A DNA stretch of 11,201 nucleotides. Source: Promethearchaeota archaeon. Lineage in GTDB: Archaea; Asgardarchaeota; Lokiarchaeia; Sigynarchaeales; SOKP01. Position 1 is the first letter of the stretch; the number at the start of each line of letters is the position of its first letter. The notes under the pieces are model-generated. The model had not been told where the DNA came from. It saw nothing but the letters and a program-made list of their open reading frames with translations, and made no database searches. The position numbers and the translations under genes are program-made. This document shows, piece after piece, positions 1-5,242 of this stretch. The stretch covers positions 1 through 11,201 of the forward strand of contig WJKD01000011.1 of assembly GCA_014729315.1 (NCBI GenBank), in the 5' to 3' direction.

Positions 1-378
1 AGTTTTAATATATTTAACCGTGCATCTTAATTCCCTTATTCTTAATTGTTTAATAAAATATGAATTGCTTTAAAAAGGTTTTATTTATAGAATTCAAAAA
101 TTATAAATAAAAAATCTTTTTCAACTAATAACCCAATCTAGTACTTTCATTTTTAAAAATGATTGTTCTAATCAGAGCTGGAATGAATTTGGTATAATTT
201 TTGTAATATATTGATATTTAGCATTAAAAGATTTTCAATATTTAAAGATTTTGAAATTAAAACATTTAAATAATAGAAGTACTATACGATCTTATCAGAA
301 TTAACAAAAAATATTATAAATTTATCGGCGTCTGTAACAGAAATACGCTTAAATGCTTTACTTAAAGGTAGATTAGGG
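1..378. other. Gene-free AT-rich leader before the GTPase gene
   Basis: I see no coding region, RNA gene or mobile element in this stretch. It is very AT-rich and stop-dense. Two things stand out: a pair of direct copies of AAAGATTTT at 227-235 and 244-252, 17 bases apart within two loosely similar 17-base units, and a TATA-like box at 315-324 that is described separately. The repeats could be operator half-sites or chance in AT-rich DNA. Confidence 0.5.
315..324 (+). promoter_or_regulatory. Archaeal TATA-like box for the small GTPase gene
   Basis: The 10-mer TATAAATTTA lies 64 bases (first base to first base) upstream of the TTG start. This fits an archaeal TATA box with transcription starting about 25 bases downstream and a leader long enough to carry the ribosome-binding site AAAGGTAG at 364-371. 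The identical 10-mer occurs at 8261-8270, 61 bases before another gene start, which raises its credibility. Such words are not rare in DNA this AT-rich, so the call is an inference. Confidence 0.4.
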
Positions 379-933
379 TTGACTGAACTAAAGTATAACA
401 AATTTAAGGTATGTATCGTAGGCGATGGTGGCGTCGGCAAGACAACTTTGGTAAATAGATACTTAACGGGTGTTTTTCGAGGAGATTATAAATTAACCAT
501 TGGTGCCGATTTTTATGTAAAAAAGATAGAAATTGACGATCAACGCATCACCTTACAGATTTGGGATTTTGCCGGCGAAGATCGTTATAGATTCCTCTTA
601 CCTGCGTATGTCCAAGGTTCTTCGGGGGCAATTTTTATGTACGACATAACCCGATATTCAAGTTTTAACAATTTTGAGGAATGGATGAGTGTCTTTAAAG
701 AAAGCTTTCATCGAAAAGAAATAGATGTTCCTATAATTATGGTAGGCGGAAAATTAGATTTAGAACACAATAGAGCTGTTTCAGTCGAAGATGCCAGAGA
801 AGTAGCTGAACAGCATAATTTTAACGACTATATAGAGTGTTCTTCCAAAACGGGAGGAAATGTAGAGCATATTTTTGAAAAAATTTCTCGTCTAATGATG
901 GAACAAGCGGAAGTTCAAGAATCTGAAGCTTAA
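379..933 (+). CDS. Rab/Ras-family small GTPase (Asgard type), TTG start
   Basis: This is a 184-residue G domain of normal length for Rab/Ras proteins, which switch between GTP- and GDP-bound states. The order of motifs is: P-loop GDGGVGKT (15-22), switch I threonine T40 in LTIGADF, DFAG (63-66), GKLD (124-127) and CSSKTG (154-159). Three features are unusual. The catalytic Gln that follows DxxG in Ras/Rab is Glu here (E67), the NKxD specificity motif has Gly in place of Asn (G124), and the tail ends in ESEA with no cysteine for prenylation. GTP hydrolysis and membrane attachment may therefore differ from eukaryotic Rabs. The TTG start is chosen because AAAGGTAG sits 7 bases upstream and the P-loop follows at the usual distance; no ATG or GTG lies in the open frame upstream. 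The gene stands alone with its own TATA-like box. Family assignment is firm; partners are unknown. Confidence 0.93.
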   Translation: MTELKYNKFKVCIVGDGGVGKTTLVNRYLTGVFRGDYKLTIGADFYVKKIEIDDQRITLQIWDFAGEDRYRFLLPAYVQGSSGAIFMYDITRYSSFNNFEEWMSVFKESFHRKEIDVPIIMVGGKLDLEHNRAVSVEDAREVAEQHNFNDYIECSSKTGGNVEHIFEKISRLMMEQAEVQESEA

Positions 934-981
934 CTTAAGTGTGTATCAACAAGGAAATTCACTTTTTAACTTTTCTATAAA

Positions 982-988
982 TTTTTTT
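982..988 (+). terminator. Possible oligo-T terminator after the GTPase gene
   Basis: A run of seven T lies about 50 bases after the GTPase stop codon, between two convergent genes. Archaeal intrinsic termination commonly uses oligo-T tracts without a strong hairpin. In AT-rich DNA such runs also occur by chance. Confidence 0.3.
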
Positions 989-1041
989 AAGCTTAAGGTA
1001 ACGAAGGAATTAAGGCAATAGTAGAAAGAATCGAGAAATTA

Positions 1042-1341
1042 TTAGTTCAACAACTCCATATCTAAAAGTGTCAAAATTTTAAAAACCGATCTGAAGGCGT
1101 AGGTCATCAAAATCTCGCAATCTTCGTCGGAAAGATTTATGTCAAACGCTTTAATCAGTTTAATTAGCTCTTCAAATTTAGTTATTTTTTCCTTGATTAA
1201 TTCTTTCTGAAATTTATGCGAGGCGTCCTCGTAAAATAAATCTAAAAATATCAACTCGTTATAGAGAAAATTCACCACTTCTTTGTTGTTTAACTCGTAT
1301 AATTCCGTATCGTCATCGTGGACAGAATGAGAGTTATGCAT
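1042..1341 (-). CDS. Small acidic helical protein of unknown function
   Basis: I do not recognise this 99-residue protein. It is rich in Leu, Glu, Asp and Lys and looks all-helical, with no signal peptide or membrane helix. The N-terminus carries a His/Asp-rich patch (HNSHSVHDDD). The start is set at the ATG of 1341-1339 because a perfect Shine-Dalgarno sequence AGGTGAT (1355-1349) ends 7 bases before it. The earlier in-frame GTG (1353-1351) and ATG (1350-1348) overlap that ribosome-binding site and are unlikely to be used. The gene converges on the GTPase gene, with about 110 bases between the two stop codons. A weak TATA-like AATAAATAA lies near 1393-1401 on this strand. It could be an adaptor or antitoxin-like protein, but nothing in the sequence shows this. 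Confidence 0.75.
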   Translation of the reverse strand: MHNSHSVHDDDTELYELNNKEVVNFLYNELIFLDLFYEDASHKFQKELIKEKITKFEELIKLIKAFDINLSDEDCEILMTYAFRSVFKILTLLDMELLN

Positions 1342-1348
1342 TGCGTAC

Positions 1349-1355
1349 ATCACCT
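1349..1355 (-). promoter_or_regulatory. Perfect Shine-Dalgarno site that decides the start
   Basis: Read on the minus strand this is AGGTGAT, matching the 3' end of archaeal 16S rRNA (anti-Shine-Dalgarno ATCACCT). It contains a GTG and leads directly into an ATG, so an open-reading-frame caller would begin too early. The spacing to the ATG at 1341 is 7 bases. Confidence 0.7.
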
Positions 1356-1487
1356 GAAAAGTATTAGCTTTAATTTAGAAAAGACCTTAATGTTATTTAT
1401 TTTATTAAGAGACCAATTTTTATGGGATTGAGTAGGTAATATCCTCACTAATAAATGAGAAATAATAAAGCGAGTCGTATCTAAAGA

Positions 1488-1495
1488 TTTAAATC
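1488..1495 (+). promoter_or_regulatory. Candidate TATA box for the seven-helix membrane protein gene
   Basis: TTTAAATC, preceded by an A/G-rich stretch that could be a TFB-recognition element, lies about 70 bases before the ATG at 1564. Start of transcription would fall near 1515-1520. The evidence is position and base composition only. Confidence 0.28.
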
Positions 1496-1563
1496 CTTTA
1501 TTATGTAGAATAATATTAAAAAGTAAGTAAAGCTAAATTTGAATTGAATAAAGGTAAATTTAT

Positions 1564-2220
1564 ATGGACACAATTACGTTAGTTTTAACGATTCTTCTCT
1601 TCGTTTACATCACAATAGTAAGCATCCATGTGGTATGGGTATCGCGAAAAATTGAGTGGCAAGTTAAATATTACTATTTTGGGATAGCGACATATATGAT
1701 CCTCTTCGTGATTTCGCAAACTCTTTTCGTAATAAATGAATTGCTTGCAACTCCGGGATTTGGGAGCGTTCCGCAAAGATTTCTCTTGCTATACATTGTA
1801 GCAAACTTTATTGGACAATTGGCCATTTTTGGAATTATTCTCGTAGTCGAAAAGTATGTTTACAACAAACTCCATTACATTCCCTCAGTAATCGTGTTGA
1901 TCACTGCCTTTTTGATTCTTTTTCTACCTCAAATCAATAATTTAAGTATGATAATCGTGTATATTCTTATTGGTGCGATTATCGGCGCACTCGTTCCTAT
2001 CATCTATTTCGTAACTGGAATGAAATTAAGCGGAAAAGCGCGTAATAAGAGCTTTATAATCGGGTTTGGTTTATTGATATTTATTATAGGAATTCTTTTG
2101 AACACCTATTTCTTGTTGGAATTAGTTCAGATCCTGGCATACGTAGCTCCGATAATACAATTAGTGGGTATAGCAATCTTTCATTATGGATTTCTGATTT
2201 ATTACCAAATCTACAAGTGA
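1564..2220 (+). CDS. Seven-helix integral membrane protein of unknown function
   Basis: The 218-residue protein is almost entirely membrane-embedded. Seven hydrophobic segments are visible at about residues 4-26, 36-58, 72-95, 105-122, 127-150, 163-183 and 189-214. Lys/Arg residues cluster after helix 1 (SRKIEWQVK), after helix 3 (EKYVYNKLH), after helix 5 (MKLSGKARNK) and at the C-terminus. By the positive-inside rule this gives N-outside/C-inside, the topology of microbial rhodopsins and GPCRs. Helix 7 has no lysine, so a retinal-binding rhodopsin is excluded. I see no catalytic motif. The start is supported by AAAGGTA (1550-1556), 7 bases before the ATG; the same motif serves the GTPase gene. 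It resembles the membrane-sensor part of some prokaryotic kinases without the kinase, but a transporter or structural membrane role is equally possible. Confidence 0.85.
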   Translation: MDTITLVLTILLFVYITIVSIHVVWVSRKIEWQVKYYYFGIATYMILFVISQTLFVINELLATPGFGSVPQRFLLLYIVANFIGQLAIFGIILVVEKYVYNKLHYIPSVIVLITAFLILFLPQINNLSMIIVYILIGAIIGALVPIIYFVTGMKLSGKARNKSFIIGFGLLIFIIGILLNTYFLLELVQILAYVAPIIQLVGIAIFHYGFLIYYQIYK

Positions 2221-2282
2221 AGTAATATGAATCAACTTCCTCTTTCCTTCTGTTTTTAACCTTGAGGATCTCTTAATTGTAG

Positions 2283-2309
2283 GATAAATAATTAAGAAAT
2301 TATTTTATC
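2283..2309. other. AT-rich hairpin between convergent genes
   Basis: AATAATT (2287-2293) and AATTATT (2298-2304) form a perfect 7-bp stem with a 4-base loop. It is extended by GATA (2283-2286) and TATC (2306-2309) with one bulged T. The element lies downstream of the membrane protein gene and could end or stabilise its transcript. Confidence 0.3.
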
Positions 2310-2399
2310 TGAAGAAATATTTAATTTATTCTTAATACTGAATAATCGAAAGAGAAATATTTGGCAAAACGAGAATATTTTACTCCTAATATAATAACA

Positions 2400-2426
2400 A
2401 AACTAATGTGTTCGATGTTTTAGTTT
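2400..2426. other. Inverted repeat downstream of the HEPN frame
   Basis: AAACTAA (2400-2406) and TTAGTTT (2420-2426) form a perfect 7-bp stem with a 13-base loop. On the minus strand it begins about 26 bases after the stop codon of the full HEPN frame, where a transcript end would be expected. No strong T-run follows it. Confidence 0.25.
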
Positions 2427-2451
2427 AACATAATGATTAAATCTTTTTAAA

Positions 2452-2844
2452 TTAGAGAAAATCTTTTTTTTCTAGGTAATCAATAATACGATCAATGAAT
2501 TTTTTACCCGTTTTTATTAAATCCAAAGCTTCTTTTTCTTCTATGATAGTGGATGTTCCATAATCACCAATAAGTCTTTTGTCGTATGCTCTATTTAATT
2601 GTCGACCCATCTCTTTTGGTAATAACTTGGTCTATATAAATTTCTCTCCAAATAAAGATATCAAACCACTGTGAGACTTAGGAGCTAAATCTATTGTTAA
2701 TAATAAAGCTTCTGCACTAAAAAACATAGCATAATAAGTTCTCGAGACTGCGCTATCGTAATCCTTTGTGTTAAATAAAAGTTCAGAACTATCAATAAAT
2801 CGATTGGCTTTCTTTATCAACTCATACAGTTCATCAACACTCAA
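2452..2844 (-). pseudogene. HEPN-domain protein (HepT-like) interrupted by one in-frame TAG
   Basis: The reading frame encodes a typical HEPN protein of 130 residues, the partner of MNT nucleotidyltransferases. Translation meets a TAG at codon 71 (2634-2632) and then continues in the same frame with 59 unmistakable HEPN residues to a TAA at 2454-2452. Before the stop: SRTYYAMFFSAEALL (34-48) and SHSGLISLFGEKFI (57-70). After it: TKLLPKEMGRQLNRAYDKR and LIGDYG, the conserved HEPN C-terminal region. The family usually has a residue such as Lys at this point, one base change from TAG. In the HepT RNase motif RX4-6H the His position is Phe here (R35, F42), so RNase activity is doubtful in any case. 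The TTG start (2844-2842) overlaps the TGA of the MNT gene by 4 bases in TTGA, and GGAAGGT lies 8 bases upstream. Point-mutated pseudogene, sequencing error or readthrough are the options; without readthrough only a 70-residue fragment is made. Confidence 0.85.
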
Positions 2845-3155
2845 ATCGAAATACCTTCCTCTCTCAAATTTAAAATAAAGGGGCTTTTTCGGGAAAGAAA
2901 ATCTTGTTCAGAAATCGGATGGATAGACAAAAGAGTCGAATATTTTAAGCTGAGATCGTAAGATAATTCAGTTATTCTGTCAATTTCTTTAAAGGGATTG
3001 ATTTCTCCTTTCAAAATTACTGCAATATCAATATCAGAATCTTCCCTCTCCTCTCCTCTTGAGTAGGAACCGTATAATAGAATATCTACTAATCGGTCTC
3101 CGTATAGGTTTACGAGGCCACGCTGTAATTCTGATAATATTCTATTTAATTCCAT
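2841..3155 (-). CDS. MNT-domain nucleotidyltransferase (MntA-like antitoxin)
   Basis: This 104-residue protein has the full minimal nucleotidyltransferase signature GSX10DXD: G29-S30 in YGSYSRGE, then D41 and D43 in DSDIDIAV. The C-terminal half (LSIHPISEQDF, SPFILNLREEGI) is typical of the family. In characterised MntA/HepT (type VII) toxin-antitoxin systems the MNT protein transfers AMP to the HEPN toxin and neutralises it. That activity here is inferred from family and gene order. The downstream HEPN gene overlaps by 4 bases, which suggests translational coupling. The ATG is the first start after an upstream in-frame TAG; a weak AGGAT lies just before it. The length is normal and the gene looks intact, although its partner carries a premature stop. 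Confidence 0.9.
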   Translation of the reverse strand: MELNRILSELQRGLVNLYGDRLVDILLYGSYSRGEEREDSDIDIAVILKGEINPFKEIDRITELSYDLSLKYSTLLSIHPISEQDFLSRKSPFILNLREEGISI

Positions 3156-3198
3156 ATCCTAATGAAAATGAAGAATTATTTCTTATAAAAGTTTGAGT

Positions 3199-3210
3199 GT
3201 TATATATACC
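3199..3210 (-). promoter_or_regulatory. Candidate TATA box of the MNT-HEPN operon
   Basis: On the minus strand this reads GGTATATATAAC, preceded by AAACTAA, a plausible TFB-recognition element. A transcript starting about 25 bases downstream (near 3178) would leave a short leader before the MNT ATG at 3155. A second TATA-like TTATAAG lies closer to the gene at 3183-3189. Confidence 0.38.
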
Positions 3211-3242
3211 TTAGTTTAATTTTCAATTTCAATCTTTTTTAG

Positions 3243-3671
3243 AGCTTAACAAAGGAAGCAGTCAAAATAGACCCGAACTTCGTAAAAGCGTACCAATTTC
3301 TCGTCGATACCTACATACAACCTGGAGAAGCCCGACTCGCCGAAAAGTACGCAAAAAAGCTGGAGAAGGTCAAAGCTAACCTCAAACTAACCGCCGAGCA
3401 ATATTCAAACATTGTTGAGTTTTTTCACCGCGCAGGATTCCCTGAATACGCCCAAAAAGCACTCGAAAAATGCTTAAGCAAAATTAAAACCGCCTTAGCG
3501 CTGAATCCTCACTTAACATCCGCTCGCCTCGTCAGCGCAGAAGCAAACCTTAAACTAAAGCGCTACCATCGCGCTCGCCGGGAACTGAATTTCTTAAATA
3601 CACATATAATTCTAAAAACTGAACTAGAGAAATTTAACTCGTTGAAAACGGCTCTACACCAATATTCGTAA
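3243..3671 (+). pseudogene. TPR-like protein, orphan C-terminal fragment without a start codon
   Basis: An uninterrupted 142-codon frame ends at TAA (3669-3671) and begins directly after a TAG at 3240-3242. It contains no in-frame ATG, GTG or TTG in its first two thirds. The product is helical and tetratricopeptide-like: phrases such as AVKIDPNFVKAYQFLVDTY, AEKYAKKLEKVKANL, AGFPEYAQKALEKC and ALALNPHLTSARLVSAEANL follow TPR spacing, with proline after an acidic or Asn residue at helix starts. Base use differs sharply from the neighbours: many C-ending codons (GCC, CTC, CGC, GTC, GAC) against the A/T-ending codons of the surrounding genes. Upstream of the TAG I see no coding character. I read it as the 3' remnant of a longer TPR gene that lost its 5' part, or a piece copied from elsewhere in the genome. 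It should not be counted as an expressed gene without further evidence. Confidence 0.7.
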
Positions 3672-3830
3672 ATGCGGACCTTTCTAAAACGAAGATTTTG
3701 GAATCTTTCTCATTTTTCTCACGTTAAAACCTTTAATTTTAAGATATTTTCAAAACTTTCGCAATAAAAACTTCTATCTCTACGAAGATACCTGATTTCA
3801 ACGCCTTGCTACTTTTTGCCTAATTCGCAT

Positions 3831-3847
3831 TTTTTCTTTTTTTTTTC
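3831..3847 (+). terminator. T-rich tract after the TPR remnant, possible terminator
   Basis: The tract consists of two runs of T separated by a single C. It resembles the oligo-T terminators of archaea and lies about 160 bases after the remnant's stop codon. It may be a relic of the former gene's 3' end. Confidence 0.25.
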
Positions 3848-4140
3848 TGGAGAGTCAAGTAAAATTATTATTTAGAAATTTTAGAATAAAGAAATCTCTC
3901 CAAGTATGTAGGATTTCTTACTGCTTAAATCAAAATTTCCAACAGAAGCTGCCTCGTCGTCTTTTTAATCGTTTTTTGCTATTAATCATGGATCTGTCAA
4001 ACTCAAATAATAAATAAGTCTAATTAATTGACTGAAAACTAAGAATCATTTTTATTGTTTTCCTATCCATTATTCTTGCTACAAATTTGGTCTAAATTAA
4101 TTCTATCTCAGCCTTTTTTCAATGATAATTTATGAGAAAA

Positions 4141-4168
4141 TGGGAAAAAGTTCCCATCCTTTATAAGG
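4141..4168. repeat. Two adjacent short perfect hairpins
   Basis: TGGGAA-aaag-TTCCCA (4141-4156) is a perfect 6-bp stem with a 4-base loop. It is followed one base later by the small palindrome CCTT-tat-AAGG (4158-4168). Their function is not known. Confidence 0.4.
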
Positions 4169-4189
4169 TATTGTGACATTAATAACCCT

Positions 4190-4223
4190 TTTTTTACCAA
4201 ACCCTAAATAGCGTGGTAAAAAA
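4190..4223. repeat. Perfect 10-bp inverted repeat (hairpin)
   Basis: TTTTTTACCA (4190-4199) is mirrored exactly by TGGTAAAAAA (4214-4223) around a 14-base loop. On the minus strand the stem ends in a run of T, giving the look of a terminator for anything transcribed leftwards from the G+C-richer island. A terminal repeat of a lost small element is an alternative. Confidence 0.45.
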
Positions 4224-4346
4224 TCGCAAGTAATTGATCAAAACCAAAAAAATGGCAATAATTTCGGTGAAAAATGTAGGTTTAAAGGATAAAAACACCC
4301 AACTCACATTTTTGACAAAATTACTCCGACATGCTGTTCGAAGCGA

Positions 4347-4415
4347 CTATTTCGGAAGGAGTAGAGCGTAAACTCCGACAATAACCGCCAAGAGCAGAAA
4401 TGGAACGAAATTCAT
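4347..4415 (-). CDS. Possible 22-residue single-helix membrane peptide
   Basis: A minus-strand frame starts with ATG at 4415-4413 and ends at TAG (4349-4347). It encodes MNFVPF followed by LLLAVIVGVYALLLPK, a length and composition suited to one membrane helix. On the same strand ATAAATATAAAG lies upstream as a possible TATA box, and a perfect 10-bp hairpin followed by T (4223-4190) lies downstream. No clear Shine-Dalgarno site is present. Against it: plus-strand frames cover the same G+C-richer island (a 39-codon frame at 4252-4371 and the segment LFEATISEGVERKLRQ starting at 4331), so at most one of these is real. The call is a suggestion only. Confidence 0.2.
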   Translation of the reverse strand: MNFVPFLLLAVIVGVYALLLPK

Positions 4416-5062
4416 TTCGTCGGAAAGGTAAATTATCTTTATATTTATCTAGATCCTTGTCTAGGAAAAGCTAAAAAAATCTAATCCCAAAATCATCCCT
4501 TAAAAACTTTTTCCAATTAAACTCTAAAGCACCTTAATTGAATTAGACCAAAGTGACAAACTCGCGGAGAATCAACCTCTATTGGGGTCTAACCGAGATC
4601 ATACGGAATTACATAGTTCGCCTCTGGGATATACATTCTTTATAGTTCTATTTATTATTTTACGAAGTGTTTTATTAGCTTTCGTGTTATTGAGTTAACA
4701 TGCGTGTTAATAGTTCTAAAAGTGCTAAAAAAGAGTATTACGTAATATGCTTTAATCTGAATAAATCAGCTAAAATTGCGAAGAAACTTGGAAAGACAAG
4801 AAATAAAAAGCAAGATACAAAATAGAATAATAAAAAATTAGAAAAATTTTTAAAATTCCTTAAGTAGTAAAGGTTCCAAAAGAAACAAACTCAGCGATTT
4901 ATTCGATTAAAAATTATGGATTGACATTTCCAAAAGAAGAGTAGAAAAAGAATGTTTATTAACACCGTTTAAAATTAATGATAAAGACTCTATTGACAAA
5001 CATTTTTGAATGTTAATGATACTTTTATAATAAGAGAAATATTAGAATATCACCTTAATTAG

Positions 5063-5242
5063 TTAATAAAAGGGAAGAACGAGATTTTAAAAAATAACCA
5101 GAAGAAGGAGGAGGAACGATATTTAACATATCTTAAACTCACGAGAGATTGGATTTGGGAAATAGATAAAAATGCAGTTTATACTTATTGTAGCCCACAA
5201 GTAAGAGATATTTTAGGATATGAATCAGAAGAGATAATAGGT
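5063..5242 (+). pseudogene. Start-less 5' part of the histidine kinase frame (first PAS domain)
   Basis: These 60 codons are in frame with the kinase gene and without stops. They clearly encode the first half of its first PAS domain: a charged linker ending in QKKEEERY, then TRDWIWEIDKNAVYTYCSP and LGYESEEIIG. No ATG, GTG or TTG occurs among them, and the frame is closed upstream by a TAG at 5060-5062 and a TGA at 4994-4996. The codons between those two stops (LNVNDTF, REILEYHLN) also look protein-like. The true start has therefore been lost, is a non-standard codon such as ATT at 5084 (an AAGGGAAG purine run lies just upstream), or lies beyond a TAG that is read through. Confidence 0.6.

Larger units (their letters stand above)
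3672..5062. other. About 1.4 kb without a convincing gene
   Basis: This stretch is stop-rich in all frames and holds no gene I would defend. What can be seen: a T-rich tract at 3831-3847; an inverted repeat TGGAGAG/CTCTCCA around 3849-3902; three hairpins at 4141-4223; a G+C-richer island at about 4320-4430 with small frames on both strands; a 7-bp inverted repeat TTAGACC (4543-4549) / GGTCTAA (4586-4592); a 41-codon lysine-rich frame at 4700-4825 ending in TAG; and, near 4920-5060, short pieces in different frames that vaguely recall PAS-domain linkers. No tRNA cloverleaf, transposase or attachment site was found. Confidence 0.5.

Noticed and set aside
227..252. Direct copies of AAAGATTTT before the GTPase promoter as an operator or CRISPR-like repeat
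   Set aside because: Only two imperfect units in very AT-rich DNA; no array and no regulator gene nearby.
997..1065. 22 plus-strand codons after the GTPase gene (GNEGIKAIVERIEKLL) that recall the last helix of a small GTPase
   Set aside because: Too short, no start codon, preceded by a stop, and overlapping the end of the gene on the other strand; probably chance, at best a scar of a duplicated GTPase end.
1585..1776. 63-codon minus-strand frame opposite the seven-helix gene
   Set aside because: It lies wholly inside a well-supported gene on the other strand and has no domain, ribosome-binding site or promoter; it is a shadow frame.
4252..4371. 39-codon plus-strand frame with ATG running into the G+C-richer island
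   Set aside because: No ribosome-binding site or domain; its arginine-rich end looks like an out-of-frame reading, and it competes with the minus-strand peptide.
4543..4592. 7-bp inverted repeat TTAGACC/GGTCTAA considered as a tRNA acceptor stem
   Set aside because: The arms are only 36 bases apart, too close for a tRNA, and no T-arm or anticodon stem can be drawn.
4700..4825. 41-codon lysine-rich frame with ATG, ending in TAG
   Set aside because: AT-rich DNA yields such Lys/Asn-rich frames by chance; no ribosome-binding site, no domain, and no sign of selection.
4908..5016. Short PAS-linker-like phrase (WIDISKRRVEKE) in a frame different from the kinase
   Set aside because: It could be a frameshifted remnant of another PAS repeat, but it is short, stop-bounded and without start, so it is not annotated as a feature.
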